Below are positions 44,414 to 53,105 of a stretch of DNA of 64,000 nucleotides, in pieces; the stretch's first letter is position 1; each line of letters starts with the position of its first letter. The translations under genes were made by a program, and so were the position numbers. The notes below the pieces were generated by a model. That model had not been told where the DNA came from. It searched no databases and was given only the letters and a program-made list of their open reading frames with translations. Origin of the DNA: Actinomycetes bacterium. GTDB lineage: Bacteria; Actinomycetota; Actinomycetes; Actinomycetales; Dermatophilaceae. The stretch is from positions 170,635-234,634 of the forward strand of contig JAKOPT010000045.1 of NCBI GenBank assembly GCA_029778715.1, written 5' to 3'.

Positions 44414-44977
44414 CTAGGGCTGCGGGCCGGGGTCTTGGGGGTGGCGCCGTTCGGCGTCGATGAGTTCGCTGAGCCAGCGGACCTCGCGCTCGGCGGTCTC
44501 CTCGCCGTGGCGGGCCAAGGCGGCGCTCCACGCGTCGAACTCCTCGCGCTTGCGGCGGGTGTCGGCGCGGGCCGCGTCGAGACGCTCCTGGAGCCGGTGC
44601 CGGCGCCCCTCGAGGATGAGCCGGCGAATGTCGGCCTCGGTGCGGGCGAAGAACGCGAACCGCACGGCGAACGTGTCATCCTCGGCGGTGTCGGCACCGG
44701 CATGGCTCACCGCGGCGTCGAAAAACTCCTTGCCCTCGGGCGTCAACTCGTAGCCGATTCGTGGGCGCCGGCCGGTCGCCGAGGTGGTCTCGGTGGTCTG
44801 GGCGATCAGGCCCCGCTGGGTGAGATCTTTGAGCGCGGGGTACAGCGAGCCGTAGGACAGGGCCCGGAACGGTCCGAGGGCGGAGTTGAGGCGCCGCCGC
44901 AGGTCGTAGCCGTGCGTGGGTCCCTCATGGAGAAGCCCGAGGATGGCGAAGTCGAGCAGGTCGGCGCGACGGGCCAA
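44414..44977 (-). CDS. PadR-family transcriptional regulator
   Basis: The 187-residue protein starts at TTG 44977, with GAGGAGG 7 bp upstream. The N-terminal winged helix is clear: [44 protein letters not shown], and the [18 protein letters not shown] wing. The second half is an alpha-helical dimerisation domain ending in a QxP tail. It lies immediately upstream of ino1 and probably controls it and itself. An inverted repeat typical of PadR operators lies about 80 bp upstream of its start. Confidence 0.93.
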   Translation of the reverse strand: MARRADLLDFAILGLLHEGPTHGYDLRRRLNSALGPFRALSYGSLYPALKDLTQRGLIAQTTETTSATGRRPRIGYELTPEGKEFFDAAVSHAGADTAEDDTFAVRFAFFARTEADIRRLILEGRRHRLQERLDAARADTRRKREEFDAWSAALARHGEETAEREVRWLSELIDAERRHPQDPGPQP

Positions 44978-45057
44978 GAGGGCACCTCCTCGGCGCGAAT
45001 GAGCAGCGGGCGAGCACGCCGGATGACACGGACGGAATACCCTTCAATCTACCCCAA

Positions 45058-45078
45058 GATGTATCGGTGAGATACATC
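45058..45078. promoter_or_regulatory. putative PadR operator
   Basis: GATGTATC (45058-45065) and GATACATC (45071-45078) form a perfect 8-bp inverted repeat with 5-bp spacer. It is A+T-rich in a G+C-rich region, lies between padR and the divergent PBP gene, and contains the ATGT/ACAT ends common in PadR sites (here 11 bases apart). Confidence 0.55.
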
Positions 45079-45268
45079 GCGGGGAGGCGTTGCGGCATAC
45101 GGACGGCAGCGCGGGTGGCGGGTCGACGGCGGCCTCTCCAGCGGGGGGAGTAGCGGCATACCCAGAGTTCGGGGTCATACTGACAGGGAACGGTGACCGC
45201 CCGCGCGTCGTTGCCGCACCCGTCAGCCACTCGTGCCCGGCCGCCCCTGCCCCCGACCGAAAGCTCCC

Positions 45269-47461
45269 ATGAGTCGCCAAGCCCCCTCCCGCTCCGCTCC
45301 CCCGTCGCGTCGCGCCGCCCGCTCCGCTCCTCCCTCGCGTCGCGCCCGCTCCGGGAAGCCGCCGCGTCCGCGCTGGCGGGTGTGGTTGCGCCGGATCCTG
45401 TTGACCGGGCTGGTGATCGTGGGGCTGGCGCTGGTGTTCGTGGGCATTTCGTATGCCGTGATCACCCCGCCGAAGCCCAACGACATCGCGACCGCGCAGA
45501 CGTCGACGATCTACTACGCCGACGGCAAGACCGAACTCGATCGGATTTCGCAGATCAACCGGGTGGCGGTGTCCATCAAGGACCTGCCCGATCATGTGGG
45601 CAAGTCGATGCTGGCCGCGGAGGACCGCGAGTTCTACTCGCAAAGCGGCATCTCGCCCAAGGGCATGGCGCGGGCGGTGTGGGTGGCGATCCGCGGCGGG
45701 GAGGCGACTCAGGGCGGGTCGACGATCACCCAGCAGTACGTCAAGAACTACTTCCTGTCGGCGGACCGCACGCTGAGCCGGAAGTACAAGGAGATCCTGC
45801 TCTCCATCAAGATCGACCAGCAGCAGAGTAAGAGCCAGATCCTTGAGAACTACCTCAACACGATCTACTACGGGCGGGGTGCCTACGGTATCGAGACCGC
45901 CGCGCAGGCGTACTACGGAAAGAGCGCCAAGGATCTGAGCGTCGAAGAGTCGGCCGTGCTCGCCTCGGTGATCCGCGGCCCGTCCGTGTACGACCCGCAA
46001 CTGGGGGCCAAGCAACTGGAGAATGTCAAGACGCGGTGGGGGTATGTGCTCGACGGGATGGTCGCCCAGGGCTGGCTCCCGCAGGCCAAGCGCGCGACGA
46101 TGCAGTTCCCGATGCCTATCGAGTGGCATCCGAAATCCGCGACCGGCACGAGCGGCTACCTCGTCCAACTCATCAAGAGCGAGTTGCGCACGAAACTCAA
46201 GTTGAGCGATTCGGATATCGAGCGCGGTGGGTTGCAGATCGTGTCGACGATCGACAAGCCCCGCCAGGATGCCGCCGTCAAGGCCGTCCAGGAGGTCATG
46301 CCCGATAGTGCCCCCAACCTCAAGGTGGGGTTGGCGTCGGTCACTCCTGGTGACGGCGCGGTTGTCGCGCTCTACGGCGGTGCCGATTACGCGAAGGTGC
46401 AGTTCAACTCGGCGACCGACGCCAAGATGCAGGCCGGGTCGACGTTCAAGCCGTTCACCCTCATCGCCGCGTTGAAGTCGGGCAAGATCAAGTTGAGCGA
46501 CTCGTTCAACGGGGCCAGTCCGCAGTTCTTCCCCGAGTTCAAGGACCCTGGTGCGGCGACGTCGTTCGGCCAACAGGGCGGGGTGCAGAACTTCGGCAAC
46601 TCCGGGTTCGGCACCATCGATGTGCCGACGGCTACGGCGAACTCCGTCAACACGGTCTATGCCCAACTCAACATCATCGCGACCCCCAAGGCGACGGTCG
46701 ATGTCGCGCACGCCGCGGGAGTGACCTCGGACGTCGCGGCGAACTACGGCAACGTCTTCGGCACCTCCAGTGTCCACGTTCTTGAGATGGCGAGCGCCTA
46801 CGCGACGATTGCCGCGCAGGGCAAGGCGGCCGCCCCCTATTTCGTCAAGTCCGCCAAGAGCATCGACGGGGTGTTCGACTACACCGCGAAACCCGAGGTC
46901 ACTCCGGCGTTTGCCGCGGACATCATGGCCGATACGACCGTCGCGATGCAGGCCGTGGTCGAGCGGGGCAGCGGGTCCAGGGCCCAAGCCGTGGGTCGGC
47001 CGCTGGCCGGCAAGACCGGTACAACCTCGGACAACAAAGCGGCCTGGTTCAACGGCTTCGCGCCCCAACTGGCGACGGCGGTGGGGATCTACCGGCCCGG
47101 TCCCAACGGTGAAGAACTGCAAATGAAGAACATCGCTGGCTACAGCGAAATCACCGGCGCGACCTTGCCGGTCCAAGTGTGGACGGCATACATGACCAGC
47201 GCCCTCGACGGGGTGCCGGTGGTCGACTTCCCAGCGGCGGCGAACGTCAACCAGGATGCGACCCCGACAGCCGCGCCCCCGAGCGCCCCGGAGCCGAGCC
47301 CGACCGTGACCAAGGCGCCCCGACCCCCGACCGCGGAGCCGAGCCCGACGCCTAGCCCTTCCGATACGCAGGGTCAGCCGACGGCGTCGCCCTCACCGTC
47401 GGCGCACCCCTCGCCCACCACGCATCCGAGCAGCCATCCCACGCCCCCACCGACTCCCTAG
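45269..47461 (+). CDS. class A penicillin-binding protein (glycosyltransferase/transpeptidase)
   Basis: The 730-residue protein starts at ATG 45269. It polymerises and cross-links peptidoglycan outside the membrane. A basic cytoplasmic head (1-42) and one helix (about 43-65) precede the GT51 domain with catalytic Glu118 in AAEDREFYSQSGI, GGSTITQQYVKN and the NTIYYGRGAYGIETAAQAYYGK block. The transpeptidase domain has SxxK (Ser391, GSTFKPF), SVN (SVNTVYAQL) and KTGT (Lys582). The C-terminal 90 residues are a Pro/Thr/Ser-rich external tail. PASTA domains are absent. It is monocistronic, divergent from padR, and followed by an intergenic repeat. Confidence 0.97.
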   Translation: MSRQAPSRSAPPSRRAARSAPPSRRARSGKPPRPRWRVWLRRILLTGLVIVGLALVFVGISYAVITPPKPNDIATAQTSTIYYADGKTELDRISQINRVAVSIKDLPDHVGKSMLAAEDREFYSQSGISPKGMARAVWVAIRGGEATQGGSTITQQYVKNYFLSADRTLSRKYKEILLSIKIDQQQSKSQILENYLNTIYYGRGAYGIETAAQAYYGKSAKDLSVEESAVLASVIRGPSVYDPQLGAKQLENVKTRWGYVLDGMVAQGWLPQAKRATMQFPMPIEWHPKSATGTSGYLVQLIKSELRTKLKLSDSDIERGGLQIVSTIDKPRQDAAVKAVQEVMPDSAPNLKVGLASVTPGDGAVVALYGGADYAKVQFNSATDAKMQAGSTFKPFTLIAALKSGKIKLSDSFNGASPQFFPEFKDPGAATSFGQQGGVQNFGNSGFGTIDVPTATANSVNTVYAQLNIIATPKATVDVAHAAGVTSDVAANYGNVFGTSSVHVLEMASAYATIAAQGKAAAPYFVKSAKSIDGVFDYTAKPEVTPAFAADIMADTTVAMQAVVERGSGSRAQAVGRPLAGKTGTTSDNKAAWFNGFAPQLATAVGIYRPGPNGEELQMKNIAGYSEITGATLPVQVWTAYMTSALDGVPVVDFPAAANVNQDATPTAAPPSAPEPSPTVTKAPRPPTAEPSPTPSPSDTQGQPTASPSPSAHPSPTTHPSSHPTPPPTP

Positions 47462-47487
47462 CCCATCCCTCCTGTCACCTCTGTCAC

Positions 47488-47562
47488 CCCTTTCCCGCCT
47501 GAACCGTCCCAGGTTCACTTCGCACAGGAACATTCCGGGTGCGAAGTGCCCCTTTCCCACCT
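47488..47562 (+). repeat. dispersed palindromic intergenic repeat, copy B
   Basis: Bounded by TTTCCCGCCT and CCTTTCCCACCT, with inner arms TTCACTTCGCAC and GTGCGAAGTG. It starts 27 bp after the PBP stop and could terminate its transcript. It shares the GCACAGGAAC variant with copy C, which is inverted and 277 bp away. Confidence 0.85.
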
Positions 47563-47838
47563 GCAGTTCGAGTGAACCTCACTCTCGGCCGCCCGCCCGC
47601 GCCAGGTGGCTGCTAATTCGGCGACCTCGGGGGCGATGGGCGCGACGATCGAGCGCCTCCTCGCGCGTTTGGCCGGGAACACCGACGAGCGTGACGCCGA
47701 GCGGCGCTGGGAAGGCGGGCGGGCAGGTCGCGAAAGCCAGCATTCGCGCTCGCCTCGGAGCGGACGCGGGGACAAGACGCGAGGGTCCTTGTCCAGACAC
47801 CCGGCCCCCGGGCCGAGCCCAGAGGGCCCGTGCTCCCC
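47563..47838. other. 276-bp segment between inverted repeat copies B and C
   Basis: G+C-rich sequence with several open frames but no recognisable protein, RNA or start context. Because it is bounded by inverted copies of the same repeat it could be a small non-autonomous element or simply degenerate sequence. The remainder of the gap to rpsF (47913-48093) holds two octamer motifs (47946-47953, 47988-47995) and the rpsF leader. Confidence 0.4.
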
Positions 47839-47912
47839 GTGGGAAAGGGGCACTTCGCACAGGAACGTTTGGGGTGCGAAGTGGACCTGAGGCGGTTCAG
47901 GCGGGAAAGGGG
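47839..47912 (-). repeat. dispersed palindromic intergenic repeat, copy C (inverted)
   Basis: Reading on the minus strand it runs from TTTCCCGCCTGAACCGCCT to CCCTTTCCCAC, with arms CACTTCGCACCCC and GTGCGAAGTG. This is the only copy on the minus strand. Confidence 0.85.
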
Positions 47913-48047
47913 GGACGGGTGGGGTGAGGGGGCCGCGATTTCGGGGTATGCCGTGAAGGCGGGTACCCTTATTCGGTTGCCTGGCGCGCGGCATACCCCC
48001 TGTGGAAAACTCCTGCGCGCCAATGGCGACTATGCATACCCTCCTGT

Positions 48048-48062
48048 CACGGAAGGACCGTG
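48048..48062 (+). promoter_or_regulatory. small hairpin in the rpsF leader
   Basis: CACGG-AAGGA-CCGTG lies 31 bp before the rpsF ATG. An S6:S18-binding leader is known upstream of rpsF in many bacteria; I can see a hairpin at the right place but cannot confirm the conserved CCG features. Confidence 0.3.
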
Positions 48063-48093
48063 GCCGCTTAGACCGAAGGAGGCGGGTTAACGC

Positions 48094-48381
48094 ATGCGTC
48101 AGTACGAACTCATGGTCATCCTCGACCCCGAGATCGACGACCGGAGTGTCCAGCCCTCGCTGGAGAAGTTCCTCAAGGTCATCACCAAGGACGGCGGGAC
48201 CGTCGACAACCTCGACATCTGGGGTCGCCGCCGCTTGGCCTACGAAATCAAGAAGAAGCCCGAAGGCATCTACGCCGTCGTCAACTTCACCGCCGAACCG
48301 GCCACGGCCAAGGAGTTGGACCGCCAACTCGGCCTGTCCGAGGCCATCCTGCGCACCAAGTTGCTCCGTCCGGGCGCCTGA
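48094..48381 (+). CDS. rpsF: 30S ribosomal protein S6
   Basis: The 95-residue protein starts at ATG 48094, with AAGGAGG 11 bp upstream. It pairs with S18 in the platform of the small ribosomal subunit. The sequence [19 protein letters not shown], then [18 protein letters not shown] and [10 protein letters not shown], is typical throughout and full length. It is first in the operon rpsF-ssb-rpsR-rplI, the standard bacterial order. Confidence 0.98.
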   Translation: MRQYELMVILDPEIDDRSVQPSLEKFLKVITKDGGTVDNLDIWGRRRLAYEIKKKPEGIYAVVNFTAEPATAKELDRQLGLSEAILRTKLLRPGA

Positions 48382-48457
48382 GCCCGGCGAGCCACGCCAC
48401 CTGCGACCGCGCTTCCGCCACCAGTCCAAAGGCACCAGACCAAAGGGGATCTGACTC

Positions 48458-49126
48458 ATGGCCGGCGAAACCATCATCACCATCATCGGCAACCTCACCG
48501 GTGACCCCGAGTTGCGCTTCACCCCCTCGGGGGCGGCCGTCGCGAACTTCACCGTGGCCTCGACGCCGCGGATGTTCGACCGGCAAGCCAACGAGTGGAA
48601 GGACGGCGAAACGCTGTTCATGCGCTGCTCGATCTGGCGCGAAGCGGCCGAAAACGTCGCCGAGTCCCTCCACCGCGGCACCCGGGTCATCGTGACCGGG
48701 CGCCTGAAGTCTCGCTCCTACGAGACCAAGGAGGGCGAGAAGCGCACCGTCGTCGAACTCGACGTCGACGAGGTCGGCCCGTCGCTGCGCTACGCCAACG
48801 CCAAGGTCAACAAGACCTCGCGCGGTGGCGGCGACTTCGGCGGCGGCGGTTTCGGCGCTCAGCAGTCGGACCCGTGGGCCACCGGTGGCTCCGGCGCCCA
48901 GGGCGGCCATAGCGGCGGTCAGGGCGGCTGGGGCAACCAGGGTCAAGGTCAGGGCGGCCAGCAGTTCGGCGGCCAGCAGGGCGGTCAAGGTCACGGGGGC
49001 CAGGGCGGCTGGGGTGGCAACTCCGGCGGCCAGGGCAACCAAGGTAACCAAGGCCAAGGCGGCCAGCAGGGCAATCAAGGCGGCGGCTGGGGCAATGCCC
49101 CCGCCTACGACGAACCCCCCTTCTAG
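48458..49126 (+). CDS. ssb: single-stranded DNA-binding protein
   Basis: The 222-residue protein starts at ATG 48458, 76 bp after rpsF. The OB fold occupies residues 1-115 ([72 protein letters not shown]). A Gly/Gln-rich flexible tail with repeated GGQGG units follows, and the protein ends DEPPF, the conserved acidic tip that recruits replication and repair partners. The tail is internally repetitive at the DNA level and may vary in length. Confidence 0.97.
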   Translation: MAGETIITIIGNLTGDPELRFTPSGAAVANFTVASTPRMFDRQANEWKDGETLFMRCSIWREAAENVAESLHRGTRVIVTGRLKSRSYETKEGEKRTVVELDVDEVGPSLRYANAKVNKTSRGGGDFGGGGFGAQQSDPWATGGSGAQGGHSGGQGGWGNQGQGQGGQQFGGQQGGQGHGGQGGWGGNSGGQGNQGNQGQGGQQGNQGGGWGNAPAYDEPPF

Positions 49127-49187
49127 ACCCGGTGCCGGCGGCCACTGACCAGGCGCCGAGGCCACCCACCCACCACCGACCACCGTC

Positions 49188-49213
49188 AACAATCGACCAA
49201 TAGGTGGATTGTT
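49188..49213 (+). other. hairpin in the ssb-rpsR intergenic space
   Basis: AACAATC...GATTGTT with three further pairs (ACC/GGT) around an AATA loop lies 127 bp upstream of rpsR. It may be an attenuator or processing site inside the operon. The 213-bp gap otherwise shows one CGGCATAC motif and no gene. Confidence 0.4.
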
Positions 49214-49339
49214 CACCGACATCACCTCCGGCACCGCCGCCGGGTCGCACACCGCGAGCCCACGGCATACCGGACAACACACCACGACAAACCCCATCCC
49301 TGGGAGACCAGGGCTCATCCGATCAAGGAGAGCACCACG

Positions 49340-49576
49340 ATGGCCAAGCCCGCCATTCGCAAGCCCAAGAAAAAGGCGAACCCGCTCAAGGTCGCCAAGG
49401 TCGAGAACATCGACTACAAGGACGCCAACTTGCTCCGCAAGTTCATCTCCGACCGCGGCAAGATCCGCGCCCGTCGGGTCACCGGCGTCTCCGTCCAGGA
49501 ACAGCGCCTCATCGCCAACGCGGTCAAGAACGCCCGCGAGATGGCGCTCCTGCCCTACTCCAGCTCCGGCCGCTGA
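49340..49576 (+). CDS. rpsR: 30S ribosomal protein S18
   Basis: The 78-residue protein starts at ATG 49340, with AAGGAG (49324-49329) upstream. Typical S18 core: [51 protein letters not shown]. No cysteines are present, so this is the zinc-free form. It is third in the rpsF operon, 26 bp before rplI. Confidence 0.98.
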   Translation: MAKPAIRKPKKKANPLKVAKVENIDYKDANLLRKFISDRGKIRARRVTGVSVQEQRLIANAVKNAREMALLPYSSSGR

Positions 49577-49602
49577 ATCAACCCCCCGCTAAGGAGCATC
49601 AC

Positions 49603-50049
49603 ATGAAGGTCATTCTTACGCACGAGGTTACGGGTCTCGGCGAGGCCGGCGAGGTCGTTGAGGTCAAGCCGGGGTACGCCCGCAACTTCCTCTTCCGCCG
49701 GGGCCTGGCCACCGCCTGGACCAAGGGTGGGCAGAAGCAGGTCGACGCCATCGCCAAGGGCCGTGAGGTTCGCGCGGTCAAGTCGCTCGAGGAAGCCAAG
49801 TCCGTCAAGGGCAACCTGGAGGCGCAGGCGGTCACCGTCAAGGTCAAGGCCGGCAAGGAGGGCCGGCTCTTCGGGGCCGTCTCGACCGCCGACATCGCTG
49901 CGGCCGTGGCGGCCGCGGGCGGTCCGGCGCTCGACAAGCGCCGCATCGAGGTCCCGACGCCGATCAAGACCACGGGCACGCACCAGGCGCTGGTGCGCCT
50001 GCACCCGGAGGTTCAGGCCAAGGTGGCCTTGGAGATTGTCGGCGCCTGA
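49603..50049 (+). CDS. rplI: 50S ribosomal protein L9
   Basis: The 148-residue protein starts at ATG 49603, with AAGGAG 6 bp upstream. The N-terminal domain with [26 protein letters not shown] is diagnostic, followed by the long connecting helix and the C-terminal domain ([16 protein letters not shown] ... [15 protein letters not shown]). It is last in the operon and followed by a strong hairpin. Confidence 0.98.
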   Translation: MKVILTHEVTGLGEAGEVVEVKPGYARNFLFRRGLATAWTKGGQKQVDAIAKGREVRAVKSLEEAKSVKGNLEAQAVTVKVKAGKEGRLFGAVSTADIAAAVAAAGGPALDKRRIEVPTPIKTTGTHQALVRLHPEVQAKVALEIVGA

Positions 50050-50083
50050 CGCCTGCCGCCGCGGCTGGTATGCCGCCATCGAG

Positions 50084-50132
50084 AGAGTGAGACACGCCGA
50101 GAATCGCGCAGATTCTCGGCGTGTCTCGCTCT
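50084..50132 (+). terminator. long hairpin terminating the rpsF-rplI operon
   Basis: GAGACACGCCGAGAATC and GATTCTCGGCGTGTCTC pair perfectly around the loop GCGCA (50106-50110), with about four more pairs including one G-T wobble. It is followed by CTCTTTCG. It begins 34 bp after the rplI stop and lies between convergent operons, so it may serve dlt as well. Octamer motifs flank it at 50069, 50149 and 50165. Confidence 0.9.
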
Positions 50133-50221
50133 TTCGACGCTCAGCCGGGTATGCCGCGTCGACTGTATGCCGCCCAGCCCGGTACCCGGACGTGGTCGCC
50201 GACGCGAGGGCGCGGGCGGCC

Positions 50222-50455
50222 TCAGAACTCGGAGTAGATAAAGGGCGCCGATTCTCCGGACAGTAGGACCTGCGTCACGACAATGGCGACGAGCACCCCG
50301 ATGGTGAGGACCGCCCAGAGGAGTGCGCGGCTAGCCGTCGGGGGTCTCGGGACCGGGGGCGGCCCACCCCGAGTGGGGTTGACGACCGGGGTGATCCCGA
50401 TCCGCTGGAGGTGATCAATTGCGATAGCCAAACTCCACGCATGCTCGCGTGACAT
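50222..50455 (-). CDS. dltX: DltX-like small membrane protein
   Basis: The 77-residue protein starts at ATG 50455, with GGAAGGGG about 7 bp upstream, overlapping the 3' end of dltD by 41 bp. A short cytoplasmic region (SREHAWSLAIAIDHLQRIG, then a Pro-rich linker) is followed by one membrane helix (about 46-66) and the C-terminus GESAPFIYSEF. In Firmicutes the dlt operon encodes DltX, a one-helix microprotein whose conserved C-terminal aromatic motif takes part in D-alanine transfer; the FIYSEF end closely resembles that motif as I recall it. Differences are the longer N-terminus and the position after dltD instead of before dltA. The symbol is by analogy. Confidence 0.7.
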   Translation of the reverse strand: MSREHAWSLAIAIDHLQRIGITPVVNPTRGGPPPVPRPPTASRALLWAVLTIGVLVAIVVTQVLLSGESAPFIYSEF

Positions 50456-51698
50456 CCAACCACCCCTTCCAGCCCAAGTGCATGACATCGTAGAGGAAGT
50501 ACGGCGTGTACTCCTGATCGGAGAAATCCGCGACCGGCACCCGCCACTGGTGGGCGATATCGCGGATCTTCGCGTAGTAGAGGGCTCGCCGGGAGGCGGG
50601 ATAACCGGCGTAGTCGTACCAGCGACCGTTCATGGGCACGCTCACCAAGAGGACCTGGACGTCGAGGTCCTTGGCCGTTTGCAGGAACAATTCCAAGTCG
50701 CCGTACTCGGGTGCCGGGCCCGCATAGTCCAGGGTCGCCATCGAGTCCTTCAGGGTGGGCAACTTGGCGGCGACGTAGGTCGTGAAGTAGCCGTCTTCGA
50801 TGAAATAGGGATTGTTCGTCACCGCGCGCTGACCGTCTTTGGCCGCTTGTTCCTGCCAGGCAGCCCAGGGGATCTGATCGTGGGGGACGCCCTTGGTGTC
50901 GCCCGGACCGGTGATGTCGGGCGCATGTCGGCCAGCCGAATATCTCTTCTGCAGGTCTTCGGGGCGGGAAGTGAACTGGTACGCCACGCGGTGCAAAGAC
51001 GTGCGCAGCGGGTTGAGTGGGGCAAGCGCACCCGACGAGGCCACAGGGAGGCCCGGGGAATCCTCGGGGTCGGCGAGCTCGGCGACCCGGCGAGTCAGCG
51101 CCTCTCGGGTGCTCTCCTGCAGGCGCGAGTTGTCGAGTGCGTCCCGAGTGAAGGTCACCGAGGCCACCTCTCCGAATGACTGCGGCGACATACCCCCGGG
51201 CGAGAACCATTGAGGAGAGACGATGAGAACGACCTTGCGCGGTCGCAGATCATCCGCAATCGCGGCCAGTTCGAGGGCATGCGGCAGGGACTGAACGTAA
51301 CCCCGCCCGGACATGAAGAGGTCGGTATCGGAGACGGACCTCGAGAAGTAGCTGATCGGGTTCTGCGGAACGTTGGAGCCCAATTCGCTGGAGCCCATGA
51401 CATAGATGCTGTTGACGCCTGCGGGCCTCGAGGCCAGGTAGGTCTGATAGCGATCCCGAGTGCGCATACTGGCGGCGTCCGTATACCCGGTCAGGTCCCG
51501 AGCATTCATCTGGGGAACCGGCTGTGCGGCATTGGCGCCGCCCACCCGGAACGCGGCGGCATCGGCCAGCGGCGAGACGAGGGTGAGCCCACCAATGACG
51601 AGAGCGCCCCCCATCGCGACCAGGCCAGTCCAGGGACGGCGACGGCGGCCACGGCTGTCCGTGACCGGCAGGTCAGGTGGGGAACCCGCGTGGCTCAC
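50415..51698 (-). CDS. dltD: DltD, D-alanyl transfer protein for teichoic acid
   Basis: The 427-residue protein starts at GTG 51698, a 4-bp GTGA overlap with dltC. It acts outside the membrane, moving D-alanine onto teichoic acid. One N-terminal helix (about 25-47) precedes an SGNH-like domain: the nucleophile motif YVMGSSELGSNV (Ser103/Ser104), VVLIVSPQWFSPGG, VLLVSVPMNGRWYDY, and the C-terminal DVMHLGWKGW with Asp404 and His407. Length is normal. It is fourth in dltABCD; the small DltX-like gene overlaps its end. Confidence 0.95.
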   Translation of the reverse strand: MSHAGSPPDLPVTDSRGRRRRPWTGLVAMGGALVIGGLTLVSPLADAAAFRVGGANAAQPVPQMNARDLTGYTDAASMRTRDRYQTYLASRPAGVNSIYVMGSSELGSNVPQNPISYFSRSVSDTDLFMSGRGYVQSLPHALELAAIADDLRPRKVVLIVSPQWFSPGGMSPQSFGEVASVTFTRDALDNSRLQESTREALTRRVAELADPEDSPGLPVASSGALAPLNPLRTSLHRVAYQFTSRPEDLQKRYSAGRHAPDITGPGDTKGVPHDQIPWAAWQEQAAKDGQRAVTNNPYFIEDGYFTTYVAAKLPTLKDSMATLDYAGPAPEYGDLELFLQTAKDLDVQVLLVSVPMNGRWYDYAGYPASRRALYYAKIRDIAHQWRVPVADFSDQEYTPYFLYDVMHLGWKGWLDVTRACVEFGYRN

Positions 51699-51940
51699 GA
51701 TTCCTGTCGCTCCCGCGCAAAGGCGATGATCTTGTTGACGGTGTCGATGTCATCGCGGTCGACCTCGGTGGGCGAGATGTCGATACCCAGCCGGGTGCCG
51801 AGGTCGACGAGCAGTTCGACCATCGCCAGGGAATCGAACAGGCCGGCGTCGAAGAGATTGAGATCGGGCTCGGCGAGCACCTCGTCGGTGCCGGCGATGT
51901 CGGCCACCAGGGCGGCCACGGCCTCGTCGCTCATGCTCAT
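51695..51940 (-). CDS. dltC: D-alanyl carrier protein DltC
   Basis: The 81-residue protein starts at ATG 51940, 19 bp after the dltB stop. It is an acyl-carrier-type protein that holds D-alanine on phosphopantetheine. The attachment Ser is in NLFDAGLFDSLAMVELLVDL (Ser37). Size and the IDISPTEVDRDDIDTVNKI C-terminal half fit DltC. It lies between dltB and dltD. Confidence 0.96.
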   Translation of the reverse strand: MSMSDEAVAALVADIAGTDEVLAEPDLNLFDAGLFDSLAMVELLVDLGTRLGIDISPTEVDRDDIDTVNKIIAFARERQES

Positions 51941-51959
51941 GTCGGGGGGTCCTTTCGAG

Positions 51960-53105
51960 TTAGACGGAGATCAGTCGGCCCGAGAAGATCAAGAAGCCGA
52001 ACATCACGAGATGGAAGGTGACAACGATCGCGACGATGCGATACCACGTCGCGCCCTTGTGGGCGGCATAGAAGCTGCTGCTGCGCTCGTAAATGTCGTT
52101 GGCGACGAGCAACAAACCGTGGAAGAGGCCGTAGAGAATGTAGTGGAGCGCGGTCCCGTGCCAAATGCCCATGGCCGTCATATTGGCGACGAGCGCCACC
52201 CGGGCCGCCGTGTGGCGATTGGTGAAAACCTTGCGCCGCATCATGGCCATGAGCAGCCGACTATACAGGTAGTCGCGGAACCAGAACGACAGCGTGATGT
52301 GCCACCTGTTCCAGAAGTCCTTGATGGACTCGGCGATGAAAGGGAGGCGGAAGTTGACCGGTGTCCTAATGCCGAAGAGGTATGCCGTGCCGACGGCCAT
52401 CCACGAATAGCCGGCGAAGTCGAAGAAGAGTTGGAGGCCGTAGAGGTACATGTAGGCGATGGTTCCCGGCAGCCCGCCTCCCGTGCCCGCGGCCCAGTGG
52501 GCCAGGGCCGCTGCCGCGACGAATTTGTACGCAGCCCCGAGGACGAGAAGCCGCAACCCTTCGCCGGCCAGCGCGGCATACTCGCGAGGAGTCAACCGGG
52601 TGGCGAGGTCGGCGCTGAACCTGCGGGAGCGGTCGATGGGCCCCGACGCGACACTGGGGAAGAACGTCAAGAAGTAGAGGTACTCCCAACTCGGCATCTC
52701 CTTGATGAGACCGTCGGATATCTCGAGGATGACCTGGACGGCCCGGAAAGTGAGATAGGAAACCCCGAGAAACCCGAAGAGGTTCGCATCGAAAACGCCG
52801 GTGGCCTTGACCAGCGCCAACGGGAAGAGGGCGGCGAGGGCGGCCAGCCGGCGTTCCCACACGACCTGTCGCCCATGGCGCTGGATGAACCACAAGTGGG
52901 TCTTCATCAGCACGAACTGCCAGGCGACAAAGGCCACGAAGAGGGCGAGCTGACGGGATGAATGGGCAAGGAGGGCGAGAATACCGATCGTGCTCGCCAC
53001 CGCACCGTAGGGTCCGAGCCGCCGCCCGGTCAGACCGAGGACGATCGCGGGGAGAGTCAGAACGGCAAGGAGGACGAAAAAGGTCATCGTGCCGAAACTG
53101 ATCAT
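51960..53105 (-). CDS. dltB: MBOAT acyltransferase DltB
   Basis: The 381-residue protein starts at ATG 53105, overlapping dltA by 4 bp. It is a multi-pass membrane O-acyltransferase that passes D-alanine across the membrane. Motifs: FLGVSYLTFRAVQVILEISDG, FFPSVASGPIDRSRRF, FWNRWHITLSFWFRDYLYSRLL, and NMTAMGIWHGTALHYILYGLFHG with the catalytic His of the IWHG motif. About eleven hydrophobic segments are visible. It is second in the operon. Confidence 0.96.
   Translation of the reverse strand: MISFGTMTFFVLLAVLTLPAIVLGLTGRRLGPYGAVASTIGILALLAHSSRQLALFVAFVAWQFVLMKTHLWFIQRHGRQVVWERRLAALAALFPLALVKATGVFDANLFGFLGVSYLTFRAVQVILEISDGLIKEMPSWEYLYFLTFFPSVASGPIDRSRRFSADLATRLTPREYAALAGEGLRLLVLGAAYKFVAAAALAHWAAGTGGGLPGTIAYMYLYGLQLFFDFAGYSWMAVGTAYLFGIRTPVNFRLPFIAESIKDFWNRWHITLSFWFRDYLYSRLLMAMMRRKVFTNRHTAARVALVANMTAMGIWHGTALHYILYGLFHGLLLVANDIYERSSSFYAAHKGATWYRIVAIVVTFHLVMFGFLIFSGRLISV

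Noticed and set aside
45044..47176. 710-codon minus-strand frame opposite the PBP gene
   Set aside because: The plus strand encodes a complete class A PBP with all catalytic motifs; the minus frame has none.
47563..47838. Protein-coding gene between repeat copies B and C
   Set aside because: Open frames exist on both strands, but they run through the repeats, lack ribosome sites and encode low-complexity Arg/Pro/Gly sequence.
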